A program made the translations under genes and the position numbers. From positions 124,001-188,000 of the forward strand of contig CABYPD010000001.1 in the NCBI GenBank assembly GCA_902520835.1: a stretch of DNA of 64,000 nucleotides, given 5' to 3'. The notes beneath the pieces were generated by a model. It worked only from the letters and a program-made list of their open reading frames with translations. It ran no database searches and was not told where the DNA came from. Positions 29,582 through 39,755 of the stretch are shown here, one piece after another; position 1 is the first letter of the stretch; the number at the start of each line of letters is the position of its first letter. Source of the stretch: an uncultured Bacteroidota bacterium. Its GTDB lineage: Bacteria > Bacteroidota > Bacteroidia > Flavobacteriales > Flavobacteriaceae.

Positions 29582-30937
29582 TTACTGTGTTTCTTTATAT
29601 AAATAATCTAATCCATCTCTTATAATGGTTTGTGCTTCTATCTTGGATGATGATGAATAATCAATCAATCCAAAATCCTCAGGTGAAACTTCATAAATTC
29701 CCAGTTTTTCCATCTTTTCAATATCACCAATTAGGCACTCTTTAATTAATTGCATCGGAAATACGTCCATTGGAAAAACACTTTCCATTTCTCCAGTGGC
29801 TACAAAAGCTCTTTCCTCTCCATTTAAATTTGTATCGTATTCTTTTGCTTTACTATTGGTTAACCACGAGAATGAAGTTTTATATATACTAGGTACTTTA
29901 TTATTTATAAATGGAATCCATCCAAAAAGTTTATACTCATTACCTTCTTTTAAAACTGAAACATTATTATTGTAATAACCCAAAAAACCATCAGGACTAA
30001 CTTTATGACCGGATAAAACATCACCATTAATAAATCTCAAACTGTATCCTTTTGACAATTTAACTTTTTTTGTAAGAGATTTTAATTCAACACCTAATCG
30101 AGTTTTGAGATACATTGGATTTTCAACAGGTGGTCCTGATATAGCTACTGTTCTTTCTGGAATATACTCGCCATTTTTTACAAAATTTCCAATAGTAACA
30201 ACATCCTCAGGTTTAACAACCCAAACAACTTCACCAGAATTTATTGGGTTAATGTGATGAATTTGAACACCTACATTACCGGACGGATGCGGACCATCAA
30301 AAACAGTAGTATTGTAGTTTGACAATTCCTCACTAAAAAATGATTGACATTTTTTAATGCCCAAATTAACATTATTTGGACATAATATTTCAAGAGCATC
30401 AAGGCCGATCTTAAAAACATCAATGTTATCCTTTAATATAAATTCAAAATCAACACCAAGTGGAGCGGAATCAAAGCAGGAAACATGAATCGATTTGGGA
30501 TTTAAATTTGGATCTGCAATAATATCAAAGGGTCTTTGTTTGATGAAGGGCCACAAACCGCAACTTAAAAGTTTACTTTTTAAACCTTCAGCTGATGATT
30601 TTTTTAAATTAATTGGCTTATTTTTTACAAAATCATCCTTGCCATCACTTTCAATTATAATATTCAATATTTTTCTTCTATCCCCACGAATTGTATCTCT
30701 AATTTTACCAGAAACCGGGGAAACAAATACCAATTCTTCATTTGTTTTTGAGTAAAAAAGTGATTCACCTCTTTTTACAAAATCATCTACTTTTTTGGTA
30801 AGCTTTGGCATCACCAAATGAAAGTCTTGTAAGTTTAGAGCGTAAGATTTTGCTAGAGGAATTTTTTCTATTTTTTTTATTGCAGAACCTTTAATATTAA
30901 TGGATAATCCTTTCCTTATCCTTATGTCTTTAGTCAT
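29582..30937 (-). CDS. nqrA: NQR subunit A
   Basis: RIRKGLSINIKG, GDRRKILNIIIESDGKD, FDGPHPSGNVGVQIHHINP. ATG at 30937 (MTKDIRIRKG) preferred over the longer 30958 start. Confidence 0.95.
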   Translation of the reverse strand: MTKDIRIRKGLSINIKGSAIKKIEKIPLAKSYALNLQDFHLVMPKLTKKVDDFVKRGESLFYSKTNEELVFVSPVSGKIRDTIRGDRRKILNIIIESDGKDDFVKNKPINLKKSSAEGLKSKLLSCGLWPFIKQRPFDIIADPNLNPKSIHVSCFDSAPLGVDFEFILKDNIDVFKIGLDALEILCPNNVNLGIKKCQSFFSEELSNYNTTVFDGPHPSGNVGVQIHHINPINSGEVVWVVKPEDVVTIGNFVKNGEYIPERTVAISGPPVENPMYLKTRLGVELKSLTKKVKLSKGYSLRFINGDVLSGHKVSPDGFLGYYNNNVSVLKEGNEYKLFGWIPFINNKVPSIYKTSFSWLTNSKAKEYDTNLNGEERAFVATGEMESVFPMDVFPMQLIKECLIGDIEKMEKLGIYEVSPEDFGLIDYSSSSKIEAQTIIRDGLDYLYKETQ

Positions 30938-31028
30938 AAATAATTCAACACGCCGCAAATGTATTAATTAAAAGCCATTAAGTGAAATATTTTTTGTTAA
31001 TATTACATAGATTTTTCAACAATTTTTT

Positions 31029-32219
31029 ATGAGAATAATAAAGTCACATTTTTTTTTAATAATTGTAATATTTTACAGCTCAAATAGTCAAGAAAATTTA
31101 TTTAAATCTATACAATTAGTAGACTCTAATTTTGAAAATGAAAAGTTTATTTTTAATGAATCAGAAAAAATCATGGTTGTTTTTGATGAACTGACAAATA
31201 GAACAAAAAATTATTACTTTGAGGTTGATCATTATGATTTTGATTGGAATTTATCTGAACTAAGAAAATCTGAGTTCTTAGAAGGGTTTGATGACATTAG
31301 AATAACCAATTATTTTAAATCATACAATACTATTCAACCCTATATAAATTATCAATTCCAAATACCTAATCGGAATTTCAAAATTAAAAAATCTGGGAAC
31401 TATATGATCAAGGTAAAAAATGATGAAGGAGAATATATTTTTAAAAGGAAATTTATTTTTATCAGGGATGTATCATTAGGTTTAATTGAAATATCAAAGT
31501 CAAGAAAAATCAATTTTCAAGACTCAAATCAGAAACTAAAAGTGACAATTAATTGTAAAGATTGTAATTTTTCTAGTAATTCCCACATATATAAATTAAT
31601 CGTTTTTAAAAACTATGATTTACATAACTACAAAGTCATTAATTCACCTACTTATAAGCTTTCTCAAAAAGTTATTTATGACAATATAGTTTTTAGAGGA
31701 GGTACTGAGTTTTTTAATTTTGATAATTCAAATATTTTAAATAGCAATATTGAAATTAAAAATATTGAATTAAATAAAAACTACATAACAGAGCTCAGAA
31801 ATGACATTATACCATCCACTTACACGTACGAGCCTGATATCAATGGAAAATTCATAATTAATAACAATAGTAATAATCCACAAACTGAATCAGAATATTC
31901 CAATGTTGTTTTTTCTCTAAAAACAAAAAAAAATTCAAATAATAATATTTATTTAGTTGGAAACTTTAATGACTATAAAACAAATAAATCCAGCCAACTA
32001 AATTTCAAAAATGGGATTTTCCAAGTTACATTATTGTTAAAACAAGGTTTCTACAATTATAAATATTTAATTAAGGATGAAAATAAAACTTATGAGATGG
32101 CTGATTTTTGGGAAACTGAAAACGCTTATACTGCTATACTTTATGAAAAAAGACCTGATGAAAATTATTTTAAAATAAAAACTATTGCCACTAACAATTC
32201 ATCAAATATTGTAAATTAG
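31029..32219 (+). CDS. DUF5103-type exported protein
   Basis: KSIQLVDSNF...ELTNRTKNYYFEVDHYDFDWNLSELRKSEFLEGFDD...SYNTIQPYINYQF...KSGNYMIKV; located upstream of apaG-pruA. Confidence 0.8.
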   Translation: MRIIKSHFFLIIVIFYSSNSQENLFKSIQLVDSNFENEKFIFNESEKIMVVFDELTNRTKNYYFEVDHYDFDWNLSELRKSEFLEGFDDIRITNYFKSYNTIQPYINYQFQIPNRNFKIKKSGNYMIKVKNDEGEYIFKRKFIFIRDVSLGLIEISKSRKINFQDSNQKLKVTINCKDCNFSSNSHIYKLIVFKNYDLHNYKVINSPTYKLSQKVIYDNIVFRGGTEFFNFDNSNILNSNIEIKNIELNKNYITELRNDIIPSTYTYEPDINGKFIINNNSNNPQTESEYSNVVFSLKTKKNSNNNIYLVGNFNDYKTNKSSQLNFKNGIFQVTLLLKQGFYNYKYLIKDENKTYEMADFWETENAYTAILYEKRPDENYFKIKTIATNNSSNIVN

Positions 32220-32237
32220 TGAAGCATTTTTTTAAAC

Positions 32238-32630
32238 ATGACAAACAAAATTACTGACTTAGATAATTTAAAAGGAATCAGAATTTCAGTTAAATCATTT
32301 TACCTCAATAAAATAATCTTCGAAAAAAAAATTAAATACAAATTTAAAAATGTAATTACTATTTATAATATCGGAATGAATACAGTACAAATTATTTCTA
32401 AACACAAAAAATTATTTGATTTAAAGGGTGTAAAATATATTAGTGGTTTAATTAAAAATAAACCTATCTTAAAACCTGGAGCTAAACTCGAATTAGAATT
32501 AAATTATTCAATGAGATCAAAAATCACATCTATTATTGGTTATTTTTCAATTATATGTTTAAATACATCCACTAAATGCAAGGCATATATTCCAACTATC
32601 AAATTATCACCACCTGAAACTTTAAATTAG
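32238..32630 (+). CDS. apaG: ApaG-domain protein (divergent)
   Basis: GIRISVKSFY...YNIGMNTVQIISKHKKLFDLKGVKYISGLIKNKPILKPGAKLELELNYSM...IIGYFSI...IPTIKLSPPETLN. Confidence 0.78.
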   Translation: MTNKITDLDNLKGIRISVKSFYLNKIIFEKKIKYKFKNVITIYNIGMNTVQIISKHKKLFDLKGVKYISGLIKNKPILKPGAKLELELNYSMRSKITSIIGYFSIICLNTSTKCKAYIPTIKLSPPETLN

Positions 32631-34249
32631 TGAATAAAATAAAATTATATAAAGCAGAAAACGAACCTGTACTAGGTTACCACAAAAATTCTCCCGAAAG
32701 GAAAAAAGTTGAAGAAACATACAATGATATGTTTAATTCTAAAATTGATGTACCATTATATATTGGTGAAAAAACTGTTTTTACTAAAAATAAAAAAGAT
32801 ATTTTACCACCACATGATCATAAAAATATAGTTGGAACTTTTTCTCAAGCCAATAAAGAGCATGTACATGAAGCCATTGAAAATTTAATAAAAAATAAAA
32901 GAAAATGGTCTGAAACACCTTGGGAAAAAAGATGTGAAATTTTTCTTAAAGCTGCTGATCTCTTGTCCGATAAATATCGAGCAAAAATAACAGCTGGTAC
33001 TATGATTGGACAATCAAAAAATATTTTTCAAGCTGAAATTGATGCTGCTTGTGAGTTCATAGATTTTTTAAGATTTAATGTATCCTATCTTACGGAAATT
33101 TATAATGAGCAGCCTATTGATGGTCCTGGTAAATCTAATAATTTGGACTATAGAGCATTAGAAGGGTTTATTTATGCAGTAACACCATTTAATTTTACAG
33201 CCATCGGTGGAAACTTATGTGCTAGTGCAGCATTGATGGGCAATGTTGTTTTGTGGAAACCAAGTGATAATCAAGTATACACTGCAAAAATTACTATGGA
33301 TATTTTTAAAGAGGCTGGACTTCCAGACGGAGTTATTAATTTAGTCACAGGTGATCCAGAAATGATATCAGACATTGCGCTAGCTCATCCGGAATTTTCA
33401 GGACTACACTTTACAGGATCTACATCCGTTTTTAGAAATCTATGGATGAAAATTGGTAATAATATTAATATTTACAGAGACTATCCAAGAATTGTAGGTG
33501 AAACTGGAGGAAAAGATTTTATCTTTTGTCACCCATCAGCGAATATTGAAGCGTCTGCAACTGCAATAATTAGAGGTGGTTTTGAGTTTCAAGGTCAAAA
33601 ATGTTCTGCAGCATCAAGAATTTACATTCCAAAATCAATTTCTAATGAACTTATTTCAAGTGTTATAAATCAAACTAAAACAATCAAAATGGGATCTCCT
33701 ATTGATTTCAATAATTTCATGACAGCTGTAATTCATGAAAATGCTTTTAAAAGAATTTCTGAATATATTGATTATGCAAAATCCAGCGATGATTGTGAAA
33801 TATTAATTGGAGGAGGATATGATGACAGTGTTGGATATTTTGTTGAACCAACAATAATTCTAACGAAAAATCATCAGTTTAGAACTATGCAAGAAGAAAT
33901 TTTTGGTCCAGTTGTTACTATTTACGTTTACAATGATGAAGAATGGAATAGTATGTTGGATATTGTTGATCAAACATCTGATTACGCACTGACTGGAGCA
34001 TTTATCTCTCAAGATGAAGAAAGTATTAAAACTGCATTAAATAAATTAAGATACAGTGCTGGAAACTTTTATATTAACGATAAACCTTCAGGTGCAGTTG
34101 TTGGTCAACAACCTTTTGGAGGATGTAGAGCTTCAGGAACAGACGATAAGGCTGGTTCTAAATTGAATTTACTAAGATGGGTTAGCCCAAGATTAGTGAG
34201 TAGAACTCACAATCCACCAACTAACTATCCTTATGATTATATGGATTAG
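32630..34249 (+). CDS. pruA: L-glutamate gamma-semialdehyde (1-pyrroline-5-carboxylate) dehydrogenase
   Basis: ALEGFIYAVTPFNFTAIGGNL, GLHFTGSTSVF, VGETGGKDFIFCHPSA, FQGQKCSAASR, QPFGGCRASGTDDKAGS. GTG start. Confidence 0.96.
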   Translation: MNKIKLYKAENEPVLGYHKNSPERKKVEETYNDMFNSKIDVPLYIGEKTVFTKNKKDILPPHDHKNIVGTFSQANKEHVHEAIENLIKNKRKWSETPWEKRCEIFLKAADLLSDKYRAKITAGTMIGQSKNIFQAEIDAACEFIDFLRFNVSYLTEIYNEQPIDGPGKSNNLDYRALEGFIYAVTPFNFTAIGGNLCASAALMGNVVLWKPSDNQVYTAKITMDIFKEAGLPDGVINLVTGDPEMISDIALAHPEFSGLHFTGSTSVFRNLWMKIGNNINIYRDYPRIVGETGGKDFIFCHPSANIEASATAIIRGGFEFQGQKCSAASRIYIPKSISNELISSVINQTKTIKMGSPIDFNNFMTAVIHENAFKRISEYIDYAKSSDDCEILIGGGYDDSVGYFVEPTIILTKNHQFRTMQEEIFGPVVTIYVYNDEEWNSMLDIVDQTSDYALTGAFISQDEESIKTALNKLRYSAGNFYINDKPSGAVVGQQPFGGCRASGTDDKAGSKLNLLRWVSPRLVSRTHNPPTNYPYDYMD

Positions 34250-34859
34250 GAACATATATAATTTTTTTAGTTTGAAAGTAGTCTAAATTTATTTTTTCAA
34301 AAATATTGTAAGTTATATAGTTTTTAGTTTCAGAAAATTCCTTTTTAATATCTCCACCTTTTAAAAGAATAAAACCATTTTTTAATTTGTGTTTGCTTTC
34401 AGGTTTCATCTTATTAAAGCAGATTTTTTTAATTTTTGGATATGAGGCTACTGCCCTAGAGATAATAAAATCATACTTAGAGTTTATATCTTTTGCATTT
34501 GACCAACTTGTTTTCACATTTTTTAAATTTAACTCTTCAACAATAAAATTTACTACATCAATTTTTTTTTTAATACTATCGATCAAATGAAAATTAACAT
34601 TTGGAAAAATTATAGAAAGAGGAATTCCAGGCAAACCTCCTCCAGTGCCTAAATCCATAATATCGCTATTATCTTTAAAATTAAAATACTTTGATACAGA
34701 AATTGAATGTAATATGTGATTAACTTCAAAATTTTCTATGTCTTTTCTTGAAACTAAATTTATCTTTTGATTCCAAATAGTTATAAGATTTTTAAACTTT
34801 TCTAATTGCTTCTTTTTTAGATTGTCAAGTTGAAAATAAGAATCTATTTTATTTGTCAT
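34221..34859 (-). CDS. rsmG: 16S rRNA (guanine(527)-N7)-methyltransferase RsmG
   Basis: NLVSRKDIENFEVNHILHSISVSKYF, IMDLGTGGGLPGIPLSIIFPNVNFHLIDSIKKKI, ISRAVASYPKI. ATG at 34859; the longer ORF is an artefact. Confidence 0.94.
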   Translation of the reverse strand: MTNKIDSYFQLDNLKKKQLEKFKNLITIWNQKINLVSRKDIENFEVNHILHSISVSKYFNFKDNSDIMDLGTGGGLPGIPLSIIFPNVNFHLIDSIKKKIDVVNFIVEELNLKNVKTSWSNAKDINSKYDFIISRAVASYPKIKKICFNKMKPESKHKLKNGFILLKGGDIKKEFSETKNYITYNIFEKINLDYFQTKKIIYVPNPYNHKDS

Positions 34860-34898
34860 TAATTTAAAATATATCTTACTAAAGTAGTCCAATTTAAA

Positions 34899-34906
34899 TA
34901 TCTTTG
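34899..34906 (+). promoter_or_regulatory. Candidate -7 element (TATCTTTG) upstream of the aminotransferase gene
   Basis: TAnnTTTG match 24 nt upstream of the start. Confidence 0.4.
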
Positions 34907-34929
34907 GCAAAAAATTAAATTCATTTTTA

Positions 34930-36117
34930 ATGAAAGAGTTTCTTACTAACAAAATAAATAATCTTCCCGCTTCAGCCACTCTAGCAATGGCTGCCAAGGC
35001 GAGAGAACTTAAAAATAGTGGAATTGATATAATTGGTTTAAGTTTAGGCGAACCTGATTTTAATGTTCCAGATTTTATTAAAAATGCCGCTATTAGTGCA
35101 ATCAACCAGAACTACAATTCGTACACACCAGTTGATGGATATGCAGATTTAAAAGAAGCTATTTGTCAAAAATTTAAGCGAGATAATAAACTTTCTTATA
35201 ATGCAAATCAAATTGTTGTATCAACTGGAGCTAAACAATCTATTGCTAATGTAGTTCAAGCTATGGTCAAACCAGGTGAGGAAGTTATATTATTAGCACC
35301 TTTTTGGGTAAGCTACTCGGCAATTGTAGAAATGGCAGAGGGGATACCAATCATAATAGAAAGTGGAATTGAAGATGATTTTAAGGTAAAGGCCTCAAAG
35401 ATTAAAGATTATATAACAGATAAAACTAAAATGATTATTCTTAACTCACCTAATAACCCAAGTGGATCGATGTATAGTGAGAATGAGCTGAGAGCAATTG
35501 GAAATGTATTAAAAAACTATCCAAATATTTTTGTTTTATCAGATGAAATATATGAACATATACAATATGGCAATGATCATTTTAGTTTTGCCGCTATAGA
35601 TGATATGTATGAGAGAACTATAACTGTAAATGGTGTTGCTAAAGCATTTGCTATGACCGGATGGAGAATTGGCTACATAGGAGCACCTGAATGGATCGCA
35701 AAAGCTTGTACTAAACTTCAAGGTCAAGTGACCAGTGGAGCAAATTGTATAGCTCAAAAAGCTACTATTGCTGCAATTACAGCCGATGTAAAGGAAATTA
35801 GCTACATGATTGATGAATTTAAGTCTAGAAGAAAACTAATTATTGAACTTCTTTCGGAGATTAAAGGAATTAAACTTAATAATCCAGACGGTGCATTTTA
35901 TATTTTTCCTGATATTTCATATTATTTTGGAAAAGAAATTGATGGTTTTAAAATAAATAACTCATCAGACTTTTCAATGTTTTTATTGGAAAAAGCTCAT
36001 GTTGCTACAGTAACTGGAAGCGCATTTGGTTGTCCAAATAATATCAGAATTAGTTATGCTGCATCAAAAGAAAATATTACAGAAGCAATAAAAAGAATTA
36101 AAGCAGTATTAGCCTAA
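34930..36117 (+). CDS. PLP-dependent aspartate aminotransferase-type aminotransferase
   Basis: IIGLSLGEPDFNVPDF, SPNNPSGSMYSENEL, VNGVAKAFAMTGWRIGY. Confidence 0.94.
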   Translation: MKEFLTNKINNLPASATLAMAAKARELKNSGIDIIGLSLGEPDFNVPDFIKNAAISAINQNYNSYTPVDGYADLKEAICQKFKRDNKLSYNANQIVVSTGAKQSIANVVQAMVKPGEEVILLAPFWVSYSAIVEMAEGIPIIIESGIEDDFKVKASKIKDYITDKTKMIILNSPNNPSGSMYSENELRAIGNVLKNYPNIFVLSDEIYEHIQYGNDHFSFAAIDDMYERTITVNGVAKAFAMTGWRIGYIGAPEWIAKACTKLQGQVTSGANCIAQKATIAAITADVKEISYMIDEFKSRRKLIIELLSEIKGIKLNNPDGAFYIFPDISYYFGKEIDGFKINNSSDFSMFLLEKAHVATVTGSAFGCPNNIRISYAASKENITEAIKRIKAVLA

Positions 36118-37616
36118 ATTTTTCTCCAAAAGTATGGCGTAAATATTATTAAAAAGGTAAATAATTCAAGCCTTCCTACTAACATTAAAAATGAGCACCA
36201 TATCTTGGCAAAAGCTGACAACCCTTCATAGGTCAATGAAGGACCTAATGAACCTATAGCTGGTCCAACATTACCTAAAGATGCAGCTGAGCCACCTATT
36301 GCTGAAGAAAAATCAAGACCTTGGGTACTTAATACACCTGCTCCAATTATGAATAAAATTAAATAAAGCATAAAAAATGCTAAAATATTTACAATTACAG
36401 CTTTTTTAACAACTGAGTGATTATATCTCAATGGTAACACTGCATTTGGATGAAGTGCTTTCTTAAATTCTAAAAATCCATTTTTAATCAAAATCAGATG
36501 TCTAGAAATTTTTATACCGCCAGATGTAGATCCAGATGATGCACCTATAAACATCAATCCAAAAAACAGCATAGTAAGAAAAGGTGTCCATCCTGCAAAA
36601 TCACCTGTGACAAATCCTGTAGTGGTAATTACAGCAACAATTTGAAAAAAAGCATGTCTAAAACTTGATTCAAATTTTCCATATATCTCAGGATGATCAA
36701 ATTCAGTATTGCTCAAATCAACATTAAAAAATAAAACTAAAGTTGTTACTAAAACAAAAACAGCAATAAAACTTAAATACCATATGAACTCCGTATTATT
36801 AAATAATTTCTTGAATTTTCCAATAAATGCAGAATAAATCAATAAATAGTTTGTTCCAGCAAGAATCATAAAAAATATAATTATATATTGGATTTGAGGT
36901 ATAGAATTCCAGTAAGCTAAACTATTATTTTTGGTAGAAAATCCACCAGTTGCAATATTACTCATTGAGTGATTTATAGCATCAAAAATGCTCATTCCAG
37001 CAAAATTTAAAGCTAGAGTCTCTACGAAGGTCAAGCCTACATATATATACCACAATCTTTTTGCTGTAGCGCTTATTCTTGGATGAATTTTATCACCACT
37101 TATTCCACTACCTGGAGCTTCAGCTGAAAACAATTGCATTCCTCCTATCCCAAGTAAAGGAAGTATTGCTATGGCTAATACAATTATTCCCATTCCACCA
37201 AGCCAATGTGTCATACTTCTCCAAAAAATTACACTTTTAGGTAGAGATTCAACATCATTAATAATTGTTGATCCAGTTGCAGTATACCCTGACATACTTT
37301 CAAAAATTAAATTTGAAAACGAGGATATTGAATCCGTCATGTAATAAGGTAGCATTCCGGAAAATATCATTGTTAACCAACCGACTGTTACAATTAAATA
37401 ACCATCTTTTTTATTTATTTGTCTAACATTATTTTTATTAGATAACATTAAAATGAGTCCAATTGAAATTATTATAATTGCTGAACTAGTAATTTCTTTA
37501 ACTACTCCGTCGCTAGTTAACAAACTAACACCAGCAGTAATAAACATAGCTCCACCATTAAATAAAAGTAGGAGCCCAATTATATATAGAATTAACTTGT
37601 AATTTAGCTTTGACAT
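36114..37616 (-). CDS. trkH: TrkH family potassium uptake protein
   Basis: ESMSGYTATGSTIINDVESLPKSVIFWRSMTHWLGGMGIIV, GGFSTKNNS, GASSGSTSGGIKISR. Confidence 0.95.
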   Translation of the reverse strand: MSKLNYKLILYIIGLLLLFNGGAMFITAGVSLLTSDGVVKEITSSAIIIISIGLILMLSNKNNVRQINKKDGYLIVTVGWLTMIFSGMLPYYMTDSISSFSNLIFESMSGYTATGSTIINDVESLPKSVIFWRSMTHWLGGMGIIVLAIAILPLLGIGGMQLFSAEAPGSGISGDKIHPRISATAKRLWYIYVGLTFVETLALNFAGMSIFDAINHSMSNIATGGFSTKNNSLAYWNSIPQIQYIIIFFMILAGTNYLLIYSAFIGKFKKLFNNTEFIWYLSFIAVFVLVTTLVLFFNVDLSNTEFDHPEIYGKFESSFRHAFFQIVAVITTTGFVTGDFAGWTPFLTMLFFGLMFIGASSGSTSGGIKISRHLILIKNGFLEFKKALHPNAVLPLRYNHSVVKKAVIVNILAFFMLYLILFIIGAGVLSTQGLDFSSAIGGSAASLGNVGPAIGSLGPSLTYEGLSAFAKIWCSFLMLVGRLELFTFLIIFTPYFWRKI

Positions 37617-37619
37617 AAA

Positions 37620-38966
37620 CTAGAGAAAAAGTTTTTCAACTTTACTAATACCCTCATACAGGGAGCAAATCAGTACTTTATCACCTTCCTTAATTTGAAA
37701 ATCACCTAAGGCAATTAAACCTTTATCATCTCTAATAACTCCTCCAATAATTGCTGATCTCGGGAAATTAATATCTTTTATTTTTTTACCAATAACCTTA
37801 GAGTTTGAGCTGACCAGAAATTCTAAAACTTCAGCATTCATGTTATTTAATTTATTTAACTCAAGAATATTTCCCTTTCTAATAAATCTAAATATTTCAT
37901 TTGCCGCTAATAATTTTTTGTTTATCAATGTGTCAACACCAATAGATTCAGATAATTCGAAATAATCAGAATCATCAACCAACGCGATTGTTTTTTTTAT
38001 TTTTTTTGACTTTGCCATGAGGCATGACATGATATTTTTTTGTGAATCTCCAGTAGTAGAAATAAAGGCGTCCATTTGATCTAAATTCTCTTCGTTTAAT
38101 AGATCAACACGAGTCCCATCCAAATTTAAAACCAAAACATTATTTAATTGATCTGCAATTCTTTCAGCTTTATCATTATTAATCTCAACCAATTTAACTG
38201 AATATCCTTCTTCACTAAGTTCTTGAGCTACCTTGAAACCAACTCTACCTCCGCCAAGAATCATAATGTTTTGAAGTTTATCTTTTTTTGTCCCCATCAG
38301 CTTATATAATTCATCAACACCATCATCACAAGTTATGAAGTATACATGATCATCTTCTTTAAATAAGGTATTTCCTCTTGGGATAATTGCAGATTGACTT
38401 CCGCTTCTTTCGATTGCTATGGGCATAAATTTAATTCCGGGATATACTGATGCAGCTTCCTGAACTTTTTTTCCAATAAAAGGAGCATCAATTTGAATTC
38501 TAGCTGCCATCATCTTAAGTTCACCATCTTCAAAGTCGTGACTATTTGTAAAAGCAGAATCATTTACCAATAATTTAATCTCATTAACAGCTAAATGTTC
38601 TGGAGAAATAATTTCATCAATTCCTAGTTTTTTAAAGTCAATAGCATTATCATTTATGAATTCAGGGTTAGTTATTCTTGCTATTGTTCTATTTGCTCCA
38701 AGTTGCTTAGAAAGACTACAGGTTAAAAAATTAATTGATTCACTCGCAGTTACACCGATTACTAAATCAGAGTCTTTAACATTTGCTTGACCTAGTGTAG
38801 AAATAGACGATGAATCACCATTTATAACCTTTATATCAAGATAGTTTTCTCCATCTTTTAGGTTAACATCATTATTGTCAATTAATGTGATATCATGAGA
38901 TTCAAAAGACAATAATTTAGACAAATGCAATCCAACTTCACCAGCACCAGCAATAATTATTTTCAT
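37620..38966 (-). CDS. trkA: Trk system potassium transporter TrkA
   Basis: MKIIIAGAGEVGLHLSKLLS, INGDSSS; duplicated Rossmann/TrkA_C layout with second IMILGGGRVGFKVAQEL. Confidence 0.95.
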   Translation of the reverse strand: MKIIIAGAGEVGLHLSKLLSFESHDITLIDNNDVNLKDGENYLDIKVINGDSSSISTLGQANVKDSDLVIGVTASESINFLTCSLSKQLGANRTIARITNPEFINDNAIDFKKLGIDEIISPEHLAVNEIKLLVNDSAFTNSHDFEDGELKMMAARIQIDAPFIGKKVQEAASVYPGIKFMPIAIERSGSQSAIIPRGNTLFKEDDHVYFITCDDGVDELYKLMGTKKDKLQNIMILGGGRVGFKVAQELSEEGYSVKLVEINNDKAERIADQLNNVLVLNLDGTRVDLLNEENLDQMDAFISTTGDSQKNIMSCLMAKSKKIKKTIALVDDSDYFELSESIGVDTLINKKLLAANEIFRFIRKGNILELNKLNNMNAEVLEFLVSSNSKVIGKKIKDINFPRSAIIGGVIRDDKGLIALGDFQIKEGDKVLICSLYEGISKVEKLFL

Positions 38967-38990
38967 TAATCAGTTGTTTGAATAACAGAA

Positions 38991-38998
38991 CAAATATA
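38991..38998 (-). promoter_or_regulatory. Candidate -7 element (TATATTTG on minus) for trkA
   Basis: CAAATATA on + reads TATATTTG on minus, 24 nt upstream of the trkA ATG. Confidence 0.45.
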
Positions 38999-39024
38999 CT
39001 TGATTTTGAATATAAATAAATAAA

Positions 39025-39037
39025 AGTCAAGTTGACT
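39025..39037. promoter_or_regulatory. Perfect 13-bp palindrome AGTCAAGTTGACT in the trkA/porT divergent region
   Basis: AGTCAA-G-TTGACT read directly; flanked by outward-facing TAnnTTTG boxes. Confidence 0.4.
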
Positions 39038-39059
39038 ATGACCTTATGTGATAGTTTGT

Positions 39060-39067
39060 TAGATTTG
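39060..39067 (+). promoter_or_regulatory. Candidate -7 element (TAGATTTG) immediately upstream of porT
   Basis: TAnnTTTG match ending 4 nt before the predicted GTG start. Confidence 0.4.
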
Positions 39068-39071
39068 AAAT

Positions 39072-39755
39072 GTGAAAGCAAAATTATTTTTTTTATTTTT
39101 TGTGAATACTTTTTTTTGTTTTTCTCAATTTACCAATCTTCCAAATTTTGATGAAAAAGACTTGAGATTTGGATACTTTATTGGAACAAATCAATACGAT
39201 TATAAAATAATTTACAAAGAAAATCAAGAATATCCTATCTCAGTTGAAAGATCAAACGGACTTAACGTAGGATTAATTGGTGAATTAAAATTAAATAAAA
39301 ATTTGAGACTGAGTTTTGAACCTGGCCTACATTCAAATAGTAAGAAATTAGTATTTAATGAAAGACAGAATTTTACCAATTACAATGATACATTGTGGAC
39401 AATAAAATCAAACAACATTCATTTTCCACTCCTATTAAAATACAGTTCGAAAAGATTAAATAATCTGAGACCCTATTTGAAAGGTGGAATTGCTGCATCA
39501 ATTAATCTTTCTGAAATAGAAAGTACACTCGAAAATTACTCAATTGATAATTTCGAATTTGCAAAGTTTAATATGTTTTACGAGTTATCATTCGGAATAG
39601 ACTTTTATTTGAGATATTTTAAATTTTCACCTTCAATTAGAGGTATCTTTTCTTTTAAAAATGAATTACCAGATGGAATCCCTAATAATCCATGGACTGG
39701 AAATTTAAAAAAAATGTTTACGAGAGCAGTATTTATTAATCTAAGTTTTTATTAA
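39072..39755 (+). CDS. porT: PorT-family outer membrane protein (type IX secretion associated)
   Basis: TNLPNFDEKDLRFGYFIGTNQYDYKI, GLNVGLIGELKLNKNLRLSFEPGL, NIHFPLLLKYSSKRLNNLRPYLKGG, FKFSPSIRGIFSF; adjacent to TrmH and Bam/Tam-like genes. Confidence 0.82.
   Translation: MKAKLFFLFFVNTFFCFSQFTNLPNFDEKDLRFGYFIGTNQYDYKIIYKENQEYPISVERSNGLNVGLIGELKLNKNLRLSFEPGLHSNSKKLVFNERQNFTNYNDTLWTIKSNNIHFPLLLKYSSKRLNNLRPYLKGGIAASINLSEIESTLENYSIDNFEFAKFNMFYELSFGIDFYLRYFKFSPSIRGIFSFKNELPDGIPNNPWTGNLKKMFTRAVFINLSFY

Noticed and set aside
34860-35105. N-terminal extension of the rsmG ORF
   Set aside because: Overlaps the start of the divergent aminotransferase gene; RsmG homology begins at MTNKIDSYFQL.
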